Shown here: in pieces, positions 1 through 9,748 of the stretch
How the letters are laid out: each line of letters starts with the position of its first letter
How positions within the stretch are numbered: position 1 is the first letter of the stretch
Position numbers and translations under genes: made by a program
Notes under the pieces: generated by a model
What the model was told of the DNA's origin: nothing
Seen by the model: the letters and a program-made list of their open reading frames with translations, nothing else
The model's database searches: none
Assembly (NCBI GenBank): GCA_030762935.1
Contig: CM060898.1
Span: 96,268,781-96,332,780 of the forward strand
Length of the DNA stretch: 64,000 nucleotides
From: Hymenopus coronatus
Lineage: Eukaryota > Arthropoda > Insecta > Mantodea > Hymenopodidae
Reading direction: 5' to 3'

Positions 1-48
1 TCTCTTAAGACAGCTCGAAATACACGGAACTTCGAAATATCGGGTTTA

Positions 49-127
49 CTGTATTCCCGTGAAATTCTGATATCAAATTTTTGGGTGGTATACAATACCT
101 TCATTATCTACCATGCATATTGTACAG
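49..127 (-). repeat. Family H fragment (5' end part)
   Basis: Matches the reverse complement of the family H leader: a GTGAAATTCTG-like box, AAATTTTTGGGTGG and AATACCTTC followed by a TGTACA remnant. Both the rest of the element and the exact ends are lost. Confidence 0.7.
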
Positions 128-283
128 CCATGGACACAAAAAATTGGTCATCCCCAGATTCAACGTGTCGATCGAAGAGTTTCTTAAAAGTTGTGTTCAC
201 AATGTACTTGAAAGAACTGTACAGTGGTCTGGGACTGACAGCGCAATGGTTAACTTATGAGTACTGAAAATAGATTACAGAAC

Positions 284-378
284 AAAGTTACGGTGGCGAG
301 AGGCTAAGAAGGCCTCGCTTCCACTCCTAAGTTCAAATCTCGCGCGACCCTCAGACGGCAAACCTTTTTTTTTTTATA
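284..378 (+). repeat. tRNA-derived SINE head fragment
   Basis: GTTCAAATCTCGCGC resembles a Pol III B box. It is preceded by GGTGGCGAGAGGC as a possible A-box region and followed by a T-run. Only the head is recognisable, and no target duplication was found. Confidence 0.4.
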
Positions 379-384
379 GCTTAA

Positions 385-612
385 CGACCTTTAACCTGGT
401 TGGTCATATCGGACGATGAATGAAATTGGTGAAATGATGCTCAAATGATCTCGGGGTCCATATAGCTTCAAGTTACTCGACATTCGTCTTCTCAGGATAA
501 GGGAAAAACCCGAAAAACCCCTTATCCGGGTAACTCACCCTAAGCGAGATTCGAACTCACGACCTTTTGAATGTGAAGCAGGCACACTACCACCACACTA
601 CCCAGGAGGTCT
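385..612 (-). mobile_element. tRNA-derived SINE, family S1
   Basis: Read on the minus strand, an A-box-like TGGTGGTAGTG and a B box GTTCGAATC are followed by a body with CCTTATCCTGAGAAGACGAA and TGTCGAGTAA. The same body recurs on the plus strand at 13930-14155 and 18060-18268, which defines a dispersed family. The body ends at a GGTTAAAGG motif also present in the 13.9-kb copy. No protein is encoded. Confidence 0.75.
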
Positions 613-944
613 TAACCTGTGTTTTGTCACAGCGCTACAGGAAACACACAGGGAAGATGACTGGAAATACCATAGAATATAAATTGTATCATGATTTGTG
701 CCGTTAATAGTTTTAGTTAATATTGAATAGTTTTTTGTTGAAGAATCTAACTTATGTATTTGATTATGATTATTGATCATATGGGTTGGTAATATTAAGA
801 TTTGGAACTTGTGACAACTTGTTGCTGCCGCTACACAACTGTGTCGCGGATGGTGAACACAAGGCGCTGTTCCGTGTAGGACTTAGATGAGTATGGTGTA
901 CCAGACATGACTCATTTTTTTTTTGTCCCGAGGTGTACATACAT

Positions 945-1080
945 GCTAGAGATAGTATTTTTTTTTATTCAGGGAACCTTCAAACCTATATTTTTCTAGT
1001 GATATCTCCGTATCGAATATTTGGATGAAATTCAGTACCTTCTCTGCCTATATACTATGTACAAAGTAGAGAAGATAAAA
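945..1080 (-). repeat. Family H 5'-end fragment
   Basis: Contains the reverse complement of the leader boxes (ATATCTCCGTATCGAATATT, CAGTACCTTCTCT) and ends in the palindromic terminus ACTATGTACAAAGTAGAGAAG. The 3' two thirds are missing. Confidence 0.75.
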
Positions 1081-1250
1081 GGGTGGTTTAAGCTGGAAGA
1101 ATTTTTTGCAGCCTTGGAAGATGCTGAACCTATACCAAGGTGGGACTTAATTCAGTTTTAGTTTCTGTATTTAGGGGACCTCAAATTATGTGTTTCTGAT
1201 TAAATCTGGGTATAGAATTTTTGATACCCACGCTACTTACTACAGTAGAG
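1081..1250 (-). repeat. Family H variant terminus (subfamily H2)
   Basis: Ends in ACAGTAGAGAAAGT and carries the leader box AATCTGGGTATAGAATTTTT, but the interior (CTGATTAAATC, TTTAGTTTCTGTATTTAGGG) differs from the main family. A close reverse-complement copy lies at 8205-8312, so it is a true subfamily and not a decayed single copy. Confidence 0.6.
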
Positions 1251-1827
1251 AAAGTACTCTGTTGTGCACTGCTGGTGTCTAAGAGGCAGGGAAAGTAAAA
1301 AATCCTCCTCAAGTGTATGGGAGACGTTGAAATTCAACAAAATTTCCAATGCAACTTGTACAGTTGCATTCTGGACACGTTTCAGCTGCTGTGCGGCCAA
1401 CGTGACAAAGGCCACAAAAATCACCATACCTGCTGGAGTCTAGTTAAGGGAGAAATGTGTCCAGAAGGGAAGTTATGACGTCATTGCAGACTGTGGTTGG
1501 CGAGCTTAATAAAGTCTGCAGGTCAGCCTGTGAGTGCGGACAAAATATTGTTTATTTTATCTTTAGTAGAGGGCGCACCTAGAGTGGACGGTTATAAATC
1601 TAGAGGGCTTCTCTCACTCTAGAAACTTCACAATGTTGCTGAAATTTATTTCAAGACTTCAAGTATTATCTATCCTTTACAACCGTGACAAAGGCTCAAT
1701 ATTGCTCTTCTTCTTCCAACGGAACTATTGATTAAAGAATATTACAACCATTTCAAAAAGAAAAGAAGAAAAACATGTTTTATGTGACACAATTACATTG
1801 CATTTTCTTGTCATTATGGTTTATTTC
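1251..1827. other. Low-copy segment, no supported gene
   Basis: A minus-strand frame at 1233-1427 is open for 64 codons and reads as a hydrophobic peptide (MVIFVAFVTLAAQQLKRV...), but it runs into the H2 terminus and has no clear splice sites. Around 1510 an AATAAAG sits between short GC-richer blocks, which could be a decayed LTR or a polyadenylation site. Nothing firmer is visible. Confidence 0.3.
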
Positions 1828-2421
1828 ACTTTCTCTATACGTACTATGTACATAGTGTATAGAGAATATATTACATTCCAAACTTGGTATTTCACTTTCC
1901 AGGGATGCGATACGAAGATTTTAGGAAAAGTCCCCCCGTGTTTGAATATTTAATAGAAATTGGTATATTAATAAATGTATTTTGATTATCAATTAGATTA
2001 GTAGGAGGCTTTTTAGTTAGACTAATATGTTTACGTCAAGTGGATATAAAAGCTTTAATTGCTTATTCTATCCCAAACTATCCCAAACTATCCTTTACAT
2101 GGAAACATTTTCGAAAATTTTGATTTTTGTAAAAATGATTTTAACGATTTTAATTAAAATATCCAATATTAAGGACACTAACATTAAAAATAAAATTTAT
2201 ATGTTGAGTTTCCTAGGAATTACCTCTGAAGACATGTTTATTGTGGGTGAATATTGCTGAATTTTGCGTAATTGGTAAACCATAAGAGATAGAATGTAAT
2301 CTCGTCAAAACACATAATTTATATCATATACGTTTTTGTGGAGTTGAACATTTCTTAGATATTTCTTGTTATTGGCTTCAGTTTTAAAATACTTCAAATT
2401 TTCACATACGGGAATTTGTCT
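1828..2421 (+). repeat. Family H copy carrying a mitochondrial insert
   Basis: Starts ACTTTCTCTATACG with the ACTATGTACATAGT palindrome. The leader is shortened, running directly into CCAAACTTGGTATTTC. The copy is interrupted at the C-rich block by nad4 DNA (1938-2069), resumes with CTATCCTTTACATGG, and stops at about 2421 where a minus-strand copy begins in mirror orientation. Confidence 0.85.
1938..2069 (+). pseudogene. nad4: NUMT: nuclear fragment of mitochondrial nad4
   Basis: These 132 bases read as 44 uninterrupted codons in the invertebrate mitochondrial code, with TGA as Trp and AGA as Ser. The translation includes SLVGGFLVSLMCLRQVDMK and ends KALIAYS, matching the conserved core of arthropod NADH dehydrogenase subunit 4 just before the usual SVAHM stretch. 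In the nuclear code it has a stop at the TGA. Both ends abut family H sequence: TCCCCCC on the left and CCCAAACTA on the right. The 11-base unit ATCCCAAACTA is doubled at the right junction, as expected if mitochondrial DNA was captured while a break in the repeat was repaired. It is far too short to work and is not expressed as nad4. Confidence 0.9.
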
Positions 2422-2805
2422 AAAACTATAACAAGCAATGTTCGTAAACGGTCAACTTCATGGAAAAAATTTATATAACACAAACGGTGTGTTTTAACGA
2501 AATGTAAATTTTTTTCTATAGTAAACTTTTGTCTACTTATTACGGTTTACTAGTCATGCAAAATTCAGAAAAATTCATCCACAGTAAAGAAATTTTCAGA
2601 GACTATTTCCAGAAAATTCAAGATATACATTCTATTTACCATGTAATTATGTTAAACATATCAGATATTAATTAAAATCGTTATACCATTTTTGAGAAAA
2701 CCAACCTCTTCGAAATATTTTCTATGTAAAGGGTAGTTGGGGGGTGGAGGGATTTTCTAGAAAATATTTGTATCGCACCTTGTAAGATACTTAACAGTTG
2801 CAATT
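2422..2805 (-). repeat. Family H copy, internal part
   Basis: Reverse complement of the family H middle: TTTTAACGAAATGTA, TTACGGTTTACTAGT, AGAAAATTCAAGATATACAT, the GTAAAGGGTAGTTGGGGG block, then ATCGCACCTTG. Together with the preceding plus copy it forms an inverted repeat centred near 2421. Both outer ends are lost. Confidence 0.85.
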
Positions 2806-2986
2806 GCTTGATGTAATTTAAACTCCACTTTTCATAGTTAAAAACAATTCGAGTCCTTAGCAGGGATATTAAGCTCCGACTCAAAACGACTGTCGCCTTA
2901 GGGGGTATTACAGTCCTATCATATAAACACTTCAATACCCTACATCTTCAGGGGAAGACGATATGATGATTTTTGTGATTGTTTTT

Positions 2987-3808
2987 ACTTTCTCTATACG
3001 TTCTATGTACCTAGTGTATAGAGAAGGTATTGCACCCCACCCAAAAGTTCAATATCGAGATTTCACCGAAAATATATGCTTTAGGATCCCCCTATATACA
3101 AAAAAAACATTTTCAGAAAAAGGTCCGTGTGTATGTGTGTCCGTGTGTCTGTGAACACGATAACTCAAAAACGAAAAGTCGGTAAAATACCAAACTTGGT
3201 ATTTAAATTTAGTAACTTCCAGTGATACGACACAAAGATTTTGAGATTCCCTTTATATGGAACTTTTTTTTCGAAAAAATTGCACTAACGATTTTCATTA
3301 AAATATTATATATTAAAGATATTTACCTGACAAATAAAATGTATATCTTGAATTTTCCGGGAATAGCCTCTGAAGACTACTTTATTGGGGATAAATTTTA
3401 CGGAATTTTACGTAACTGCTAAACCGTCAGAGATGAAAAAAAAACATCATACAAAAAATTTAGAGCACTTTAAAACACACAATTTATGTTGTATACCATT
3501 GGAGATGATTGTTTTTGAAATATTCCTTGTTTTTGGTTTCAGATTTGAAAAATGTTACTTTTCTCATACAGAAATTTGTCAACTCCTGTCCATAGAAAAA
3601 AAGAACTTCAGTCACATAGCAACCAGCTTTTGACTATCATTTTATCCTATGGTACTCCCTTATTTCGCTTCTACTTACAAGGAAGCAAGTAATAGGACTA
3701 TTTCTGCTAATTTTTTCTCGATTAGCATAAAGTAAATAGAAGCATAAGCTTTTTAACAATAATTAGTTGCACAGATGTAGAGAAAGTCATGTGAATGGAA
3801 CACATAAG
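2987..3808 (+). repeat. Family H, full-length copy
   Basis: This copy shows the whole architecture. ACTTTCTCTATACG starts after a TTTTT run, followed by the leader, a short (GT)n at 3121-3155, the AATACCAAACTTGGTATTT palindrome, a shortened C-rich block, GGGAATAGCCTCTGAAGAC and GCTAAT...ATTAGC. GTAGAGAAAGT precedes ATGTG-loop-CACAT, AAG and a T-run. It is about 820 bp and non-coding; short open frames here fall in different positions in other copies, so they are not conserved. Confidence 0.9.
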
Positions 3809-4192
3809 ATTTTTTATCTTCAGTTTTAAGTGCCAATGAATATTTCAAATCTTCCGATCGTTATGCTACAGCTTTCATGAAGGTACACTAATTGCAATTA
3901 TTTTTAAATATTACTGAAAATGCCCCTACATCTAGCTTTAAGCATTCTCATATTGCTTAACTGGAATTTCTGAAGAACTACAGCTTGCTTACACAAAAAC
4001 TCCATTACCTCTGAAACAAAATGATGCAAAACAATGACATCTTACACACATTTGTAGCTCAATATGTTTTACTTTAATGAACCATTTTTTATGATTAAGG
4101 CATGGTTATTTCAAACTGAAATACTTTTTTGTATTAAATTTAAGCAGTACTCAAATCATAACTTTGCTGCTGATGAGGAAAATTTGATTATT
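3809..4192. other. Low-copy AT-rich spacer
   Basis: About 380 bases between two family H copies. No gene, tRNA-like box or repeated motif was recognised. Confidence 0.5.
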
Positions 4193-5477
4193 GCTTTCTC
4201 TACCAAGTACTATTTACTTACATAATAGGTACATCCAAAAATTCGATACAGAGATTTTACCGGAAATACATAGTTTGAGCATCCCTGAATAAAATAAATA
4301 TTTATGGCAAGATCCGTATGATGTGTGTGTGTGGGGGGGGGCAGCGTAATTCTGAAACGAAAAGTCGGTTAAATATTTAAGGAAAATCTTCCCACCCTAT
4401 AGTACCCTTTACATGGAAAATGTTGGAAAAGTTTGATTTCCTTAAGAATGGCTCCGAAATTATAGTAAAGACTTTGCATGGCAAATAACATGCATATCTT
4501 GAATTTTCTGGAAACAAATTCTGAAAATATCTTCATTCTAGATGACTTCCGATCCAGGTGTCTCAGGTGTTTCGTCTGGGACTAACATTCGGGAGGTCCG
4601 GGTTCGCTCCCCTTTGACTGTGCACTCTGGCCCTGGGGTTTTCCGTAGTTTTCCTGGGCCGCTTAGGCGAACTCTGGGGTGCTGTATATCTACCACGGTT
4701 CCTTTCCCTTTCATTTCCCTTCTTCATTTATCAGGTCGGCGGTAGGTGTGGCTTGAGGCTTTGCAGGCAGATGGCACGGTTGCTTGCTCCGAGTAAAACT
4801 CTCTTTCCCCTGGTTGCCTCCCTCCGGCCTTCCGACACCTGCATATCCTCCGTGGCGCGCCAGGGCTGCCAACTAGTGAAACTGTTAGGGACTTCCATGC
4901 GTCTCTGCGCTTAGCTCCATCGTTTCCTGTGTGTTGGCCTGTGGTTTACCCCCTCTCATCTCTTCCCCCGGGGGAGGGTGGTAGGCCACAATAGATCAGT
5001 ACTTGGACGCAGTTGCCGAGATGTCCCTCGCCGTTAACATGCTCATACCTCATTCTAGATGATTTTTTGCATAAATGGCAGACCGTAAGATATAGACAAA
5101 AACTTACAACACAAAAATGTATATCTCGTTAAAATACAGAGTTAATGTCATATACGTTTGTTTTTTGGAGTTATCCATTTCCGAAATAGTCCTTGAGATT
5201 GGCTTCAATTTTAAAATACCTAAAAGTTTGTCATTGCTGTTTCTCTTTTTATTTCTTTCCATTTTTTACTCCCGGCCATGCAAAGAAAACCGAATTTCAA
5301 CCACATTTTAAAAGATTACTGTTGTTTTAGCCTATCGTATTTCCTTATTTCCCTTCTACTCACAAGGAACTAATCAAGCATATATCGATTAACATGATGT
5401 TCATAAAATATTAATCTTTTGTAATAATAGTTTGTTACAGAATAGGTAGAGAAAGCCATGTGAGTGGAACAAATAAG
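4193..5477 (+). repeat. Family H copy split by a SINE
   Basis: The left part (4193-4545) has the H leader, a (GT)n-(G)n tract at 4322-4340 and AATTTTCTGG. The right part (5050-5477) resumes in register at TCATTCTAGATGA and continues with GTAAGATATAGAC and GGTAGAGAAAGCCATGTGAG. The inserted 504 bases are a SINE with a target duplication. Confidence 0.85.
4546..5049 (+). mobile_element. SINE with 13-bp target-site duplication
   Basis: This GC-richer 504-bp insert lies inside a family H copy. It is flanked by identical direct repeats TCATTCTAGATGA at 4533-4545 and 5050-5062. Its head has a B-box-like GGTTCGCTCCC at 4602-4612, after CATTCGGGAGGTCC. This layout resembles the SINE heads at 19055 and 19611. 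There is no poly(A); it ends CATGCTCATACC, so its partner LINE may recognise a sequence tail. The perfect duplication indicates a fairly recent insertion. Confidence 0.8.
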
Positions 5478-5509
5478 ATTGTTTTCATCGATCAACTGTA
5501 ATGTGGGAT

Positions 5510-5820
5510 TTATGCTGGACGAAGAGGCATCTGGTTGGGTTATCTAAAGGTTCTCCGTTTCCCCTGCCATTAATTCCACCAGTTACTCCTCAATCATCTT
5601 TCCTGTCGTCAATTTCAAGGTCATATGATATCTACCGCTTCCTCACTTTCATACTAGGTATTGAGCTGATCACTCATCCTGAATTGTCTCTGGTCCAGTG
5701 CCTCTGCTACTCAACAGGGTCTGACTCCAGGCGTTGGCTTATAAGTCTTGGGAGAGTCCTACTTACAAGGAGGGTAAACAGAGGCAGAAAGAAAGAATTA
5801 GTGATCATGACTTGAAAAAT
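5510..5820 (+). repeat. SINE-like repeat S8, first copy
   Basis: Shares TTTCATACTAGGTATTGAGC-TGATCAC and CCAGGCGTTGGCTTATAAGT with the element at 40178-40770, so it is a dispersed repeat. Open frames of about 100 codons here are not conserved in the other copy. Confidence 0.55.
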
Positions 5821-5859
5821 TCAACCAATTATCTGAAATCATTTCCTCGATTAACTGTC

Positions 5860-5960
5860 ATCAAACCGAGCGAGGTTGCGTCGCGGAAACGTGTGCGACT
5901 TGCACTGGGTAATATCCTCGTGGCCGAAATTCTGTGATCCATGTTTTTTTTGGGGGGGGG
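5860..5960 (+). repeat. SINE head fragment
   Basis: ACCGAGCGAGGTTGCGTCGC resembles the head of the element at 19055 (ACCGAACGAGGTGGCGCA). It is followed by GGCCGAAATTCTGTGATCC and a T/G homopolymer run at 5943-5960. No body is recognised. Confidence 0.4.
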
Positions 5961-6087
5961 GATTTCTCCGGTTCGCCAGGGAATGTTAGAAAGATTGATT
6001 ACAGCACCCGAATTCCTTGTAGATCTTTCCTGTTCCCATCGTTTCCTTGTTATCTGATTCAAGGTTGATGGACAAGGCGACGGTCGC

Positions 6088-6515
6088 AGACCATCAAGAT
6101 CCAGCGCACAGACAACCGTTTTCTCCGCCTCATGACTGGTGCTCCGTGGTACGTGCGCAACTCAACTCTGCACGCTGATATAGGCCTACCGGAGGTAATG
6201 TGTTCCTCCGCATCAACTACAAGAGGCTCCATCCCTCCGTTTGTGCCACCGCAATCCTCTTCTCCGCCATATTTATCTTTCCCCATAACCTCAACGACGA
6301 AGACTAAAACGTCGCAGGCACTCCGATCTACGAATGAACATTTAGCTCTCCTATTATTTTTCTGTACTTGTTTTCTCTAGTTTCTGTGTATTGTTTCTTT
6401 GGGCCCATCACTGGATGGTCACCAACCACATGTTGCATGCTGTTCTGCGTCTATTTTAGCTCAACTGTACTGTACCTCATTGTACAAAAGAGTTTTCTTC
6501 CAATTAAAAAAAAAG
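6088..6515 (+). pseudogene. Jockey-like LINE, ORF2 C-terminus and 3' end
   Basis: A 5'-truncated non-LTR retrotransposon. The frame starting near 6088 reads IQRTDNRFLRLMTGAPWYVR followed by NSTLHADIGLPEV, the conserved C-terminal end of Jockey-clade reverse transcriptases (typically ...MITGAPWYVSNRTLHxDLxIPxV). A frameshift near 6198 moves the continuation FLRINYKRLHPS to another frame, which stops near 6308. A roughly 200-bp 3' UTR follows and ends in an A-run at about 6506-6514. The RT catalytic core, endonuclease and ORF1 are absent, so it is dead. Confidence 0.75.
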
Positions 6516-6850
6516 CGACGGTTTCTAGCGAGTTGCGACTGGATGGTGGTCTGGTGGTCTGTGTCAGGTTTATTCCTGGCGTCGCCGCGGCTCCACTCTA
6601 TCGGAACCCGCCTGCGGGTGCTTTTGGGCTAGGGTCCCTTCTAGGAATCCCCGAAAGCTCAGGAATTTCCATCGGTTGACCCGGACAACGTCGGAGGCGT
6701 TCAATCTGGATCCGATTCATGCTTGCCCCGTCGTCATCCGATCTGGTCGCTCTTCAGGTCTCTCCCCTCGTTCCTTCTTCCCTGGGGACATGTAAGTCAC
6801 AAAGGGACTTACCTGCGGTGCTCTGCCCCTAGTGACTGAGATACCGCCCG
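6516..6850. other. GC-rich block of unknown origin
   Basis: About 330 bases with markedly higher GC than the surroundings, starting directly after the LINE A-tail (GCGACGGTTTC) and containing GTCGCCGCGGCTCC, CGGAACCCGCCTGCGGG and CAACGTCGGAGGCGTTC. An open frame at 6368-6679 crosses the LINE boundary, so it is not a single gene. It could be another retroelement's 5' region or a SINE body. Confidence 0.4.
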
Positions 6851-7561
6851 CGAAAATTTTCAAACCTAATCCAAATAGGCATCAATTAACATTGGAAAAT
6901 GAGGTATTTCGACTCCACATATCAAATTCAAACTATATGATTTGACATGTTACCTTCCCACACTTCCAACCTTGAGAGTCGCGACCCACAGCTTGAAAAG
7001 CGCTGGTTAGGGCAGACAAGTTGGACCGTGTATGAAGACACCATACAATATTGCCGTGAAGTATTCATGCAGTATCTCACGGGTAGAGGGAACGCAGGGG
7101 AGATTTCTGGTCACGCACATGTTCGTTAACACGCACTCAGATGAGTTTTCCAGTTTATTAATGGATAAAGCTATCAGGACCCTTGCTTGGAAGCTGCATT
7201 TTAAATTCTAAGTCATTTATCTGGCTTGGAAGTGCCTCGCCGTGTGGGCACAGTCGTGTTTCATGGCATGAAGCTTTAGTAGGGATTCAGCAAAAATCAA
7301 ATCTACATAAAGCTGGAGTTTTTTCTGCGTGTTTGCTGCGCAGTTTTTCTTACATCTTTGTTAATCACCTGATCACTAGGTTTACGAAATAATAGTATAT
7401 TATGCAACGAAAGTATAATGAAGTAAGTAATTCAGATGTGATTATCTATGAAACTAACGAAGCGAGTGAAATATATATAGGTATATGCTGCACGTTTAAT
7501 TTATTGATTAACTTTTGTTTTGTTTGTTTTACATAGACTTATGATATTTAACACAACTTTT
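6851..7561. other. Low-copy spacer
   Basis: No supported gene. The stretch near 6970 (GAGAGTCGCGACCCACAGC) resembles the 'rule of hAT' type ends seen in decayed DNA transposons, but no partner end was found. Confidence 0.35.
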
Positions 7562-8204
7562 ACTTTTTTACACATTACATAGTAGAGAAGTTATTGTAAT
7601 CCACCCAAAATTTTGATACCGAAATTTCAACGGAAAATCACGTTTTAAGCTGTTCCCTATATCCAGAAAAAGAATTTTTAGAAACAGATAAGTGTGTATG
7701 TGTGTCTGTGAATACGATAACTCAAAAACGAAAGATCGGTAAAATACCAAATTTGGAATTTACTACTTAAGTTTAATATCTTCCAAGGATGCGAAACGAA
7801 GATTTGCAAGATATTCTCCCCCACTCCAACTATCCTTTACATGGAATGGATTTTCAAAAAAATGTATTTTTTCGAAAATGGCAGTAACGATTTTGATTAA
7901 ACTCCATATGCTTAATATATTTTTATGACAAAGGAAATCTATATCTTCAATTTTCTGGGAATAACTTCTTAAGACGTCTTATTCTGCATGACTTTTGTAT
8001 AATTTGTAAACCGTAAGAGATAGATATATTGCATAAAAATTAAATGTCGTTAAAACACACAATTTATGTCATATATATATTGATTAAAATATCGTATACT
8101 AAAGATATTTACATGACAAATAAAATGTATATTTCGAATTTTCTGGGAATAGCCTCTGAAGACTACTTTATTCTGAGTCAATTTTACGGAATTTAGCATA
8201 ACTG
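7562..8204 (+). repeat. Family H copy with internal duplication, 3' truncated
   Basis: Starts ACTTTTTTACACATT, then follows the family to AATTTATGTCATATA (about 8078). It jumps back to GATTAAAATATCGTA and repeats the GGGAATAGCCTCTGAAGAC segment, so this part is present twice (7890-7990 and 8086-8200). It ends where the H2 variant begins. Confidence 0.8.
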
Positions 8205-8312
8205 CTTTCTCTACTGTAGTAAGTAGCGTAGGTATAAAAAATTCTATACCCAGATTTAATCAGAAACACATAATTTGAGGTCCCCTAAATACAGAAACTA
8301 AAACTGAATTAA
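8205..8312 (+). repeat. Family H variant terminus (subfamily H2)
   Basis: CTTTCTCTACTGTAGTAAGT followed by TATACCCAGATTTAATCAG and TTTGAGGTCCCCTAAATAC. It is nearly the reverse complement of 1155-1250, giving a long-range inverted repeat. Confidence 0.65.
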
Positions 8313-8510
8313 GTACTAACCTTTGTTGTGCAATGCGAGTCTTCACTCTCTTAGTTCTAGGTAAGGTGTGCGCATGTGTAAATAAATTACTAATGCTCTT
8401 GTAATTAGCGTTTAGTAATTTCCAGTAGTTTCATCAAAGCACGCGAGTGAAGCGAGCTCTGGTAGGTCTAAATGTACGTATGTAAATTAACTTATTTTCT
8501 GTATTTCCAG

Positions 8511-8724
8511 GAGCAAATCCAGCGGGTATCACGCCTATATTACGTTGGCAATTGCTCGACAGCGGCAAAATGGTGACCTTTTCTTCCACACCAGACTTCT
8601 TTTCGTATTTGTATTTAAGAAAATGCGTAAAAGGACGAACGCGGTGGGTTATTTCAAATCGTGAGGATAACATCGTGGCTTCTATACGCTCAGCAATGGA
8701 TAATACCATTTGTTGCGGTTTTTA
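8511..8724 (+). CDS. Possible terminal coding exon, unknown protein
   Basis: A polypyrimidine stretch and acceptor (TATTTTCTGTATTTCCAG) precede a GC-richer segment. Joining after two bases, it is open for about 70 codons to TAA at 8722-8724. The peptide begins ANPAGITPILRWQLLDSGKM and ends AMDNTICCGF. I do not recognise it. The start would be in an upstream exon not identified here. Caution: another plus frame and a 91-codon minus frame are also open over part of this stretch, so openness alone proves little. It could also be a decayed mobile element. The main support is the splice acceptor and the shift in base composition against AT-rich surroundings. Confidence 0.3.
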
Positions 8725-9748
8725 AATACCTAAATATTAACCACACTAATATGCTTGTCCAGAATGTTTCACTGACTAACAAATTGTAGAAACTAACGAA
8801 TCCCATTTCTGCATAGGAATTCACATAATCACAGATTTCTACCTGCTAGATTTTGTAGGAATCCACAGCGAGCGGCCCGAACTGTTTCAAGACCTGTGTT
8901 TCCTATAGATATGTATCAGCCATTACATGACAAAATGGCTTTTCTAAATCGCATTTCGTGCGTAGAGACTGACGATTTGCAGTAAAGAGATAGCTACTAC
9001 TGCGGAAAGAGCGCATTAATGAACTCGACTGCAAATAAAGTGCATTTTATCTACAGGCATTTTAACTGCTTGGAGTCGTGCCAAGCAACCGGAACACAGT
9101 TGTGAAACACAGAGCTTGCGTAGCATGACATCCTCTGTTGATAAAAACATTCTTTCTTAGAATCATTATTTAGAATAATAAGTTTATTTGGACTTAGGGC
9201 GTAAATATATACATACTCATTTAAGAGTTTTCTTTGATGATCTAACACATGCACCAGCCGACATTACGTGGGTCACATCCGTCCCCCATGACATTTTATC
9301 CGACCTGTGAAGAAATTTAGAAAGCTGCTAAAATATAGCAACAAACTAACCTTCAACACTATTTCTTGAAGAGGAAGAGCATCCACGCTTGAAAGCTTTT
9401 TCACGAAGGTATATTTTTTATAGTGAAAGTACTATCAAGACTGTACCTGTACACATAGCGTTATATTTCAGCTGCTTTTGCAACATTTTGTACATTTCAT
9501 TCTCACTCATGGAAATGATAACCTAATGTTTATTTGGAACATATAATGATATAATGCACCACTAGGTTAACTCCGGGTTAACTAGTCTATGGTTACTTAA
9601 ACCCTGTTTATTATAACCTTGCCCGCTGACAAGTATTCTTCCGCACTCTCTTTCCTTCCCCCTTCCCCTGATTGGCTAAGGCACTCCTCTGAATGGCGAC
9701 GTATTCTTGTGCAAAGCAGGGTTAGGTGATAACTGCGATGTAAACATT
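8725..9748. other. Low-copy spacer
   Basis: About 1 kb without a supported gene. A short motif at 9618-9680 (CCCGCTGACAAGTATTC, CCCCTGATTGGCTAAG) recurs in similar form at 25250-25308, so part of it belongs to a dispersed repeat. The rest looks unique. Confidence 0.4.

Noticed and set aside
1455..1640. Possible LTR (AATAAAG near 1510, TGACGTCA)
   Set aside because: No second copy, no TG...CA ends and no gag/pol nearby.
2987..3808. Classical Helitron with TC...CTRR ends
   Set aside because: The 3' end is a stem-loop followed by CAG and a T-run, with no CTRR, and subterminal inverted repeats are present. Only the Helentron/HINE type remains plausible.
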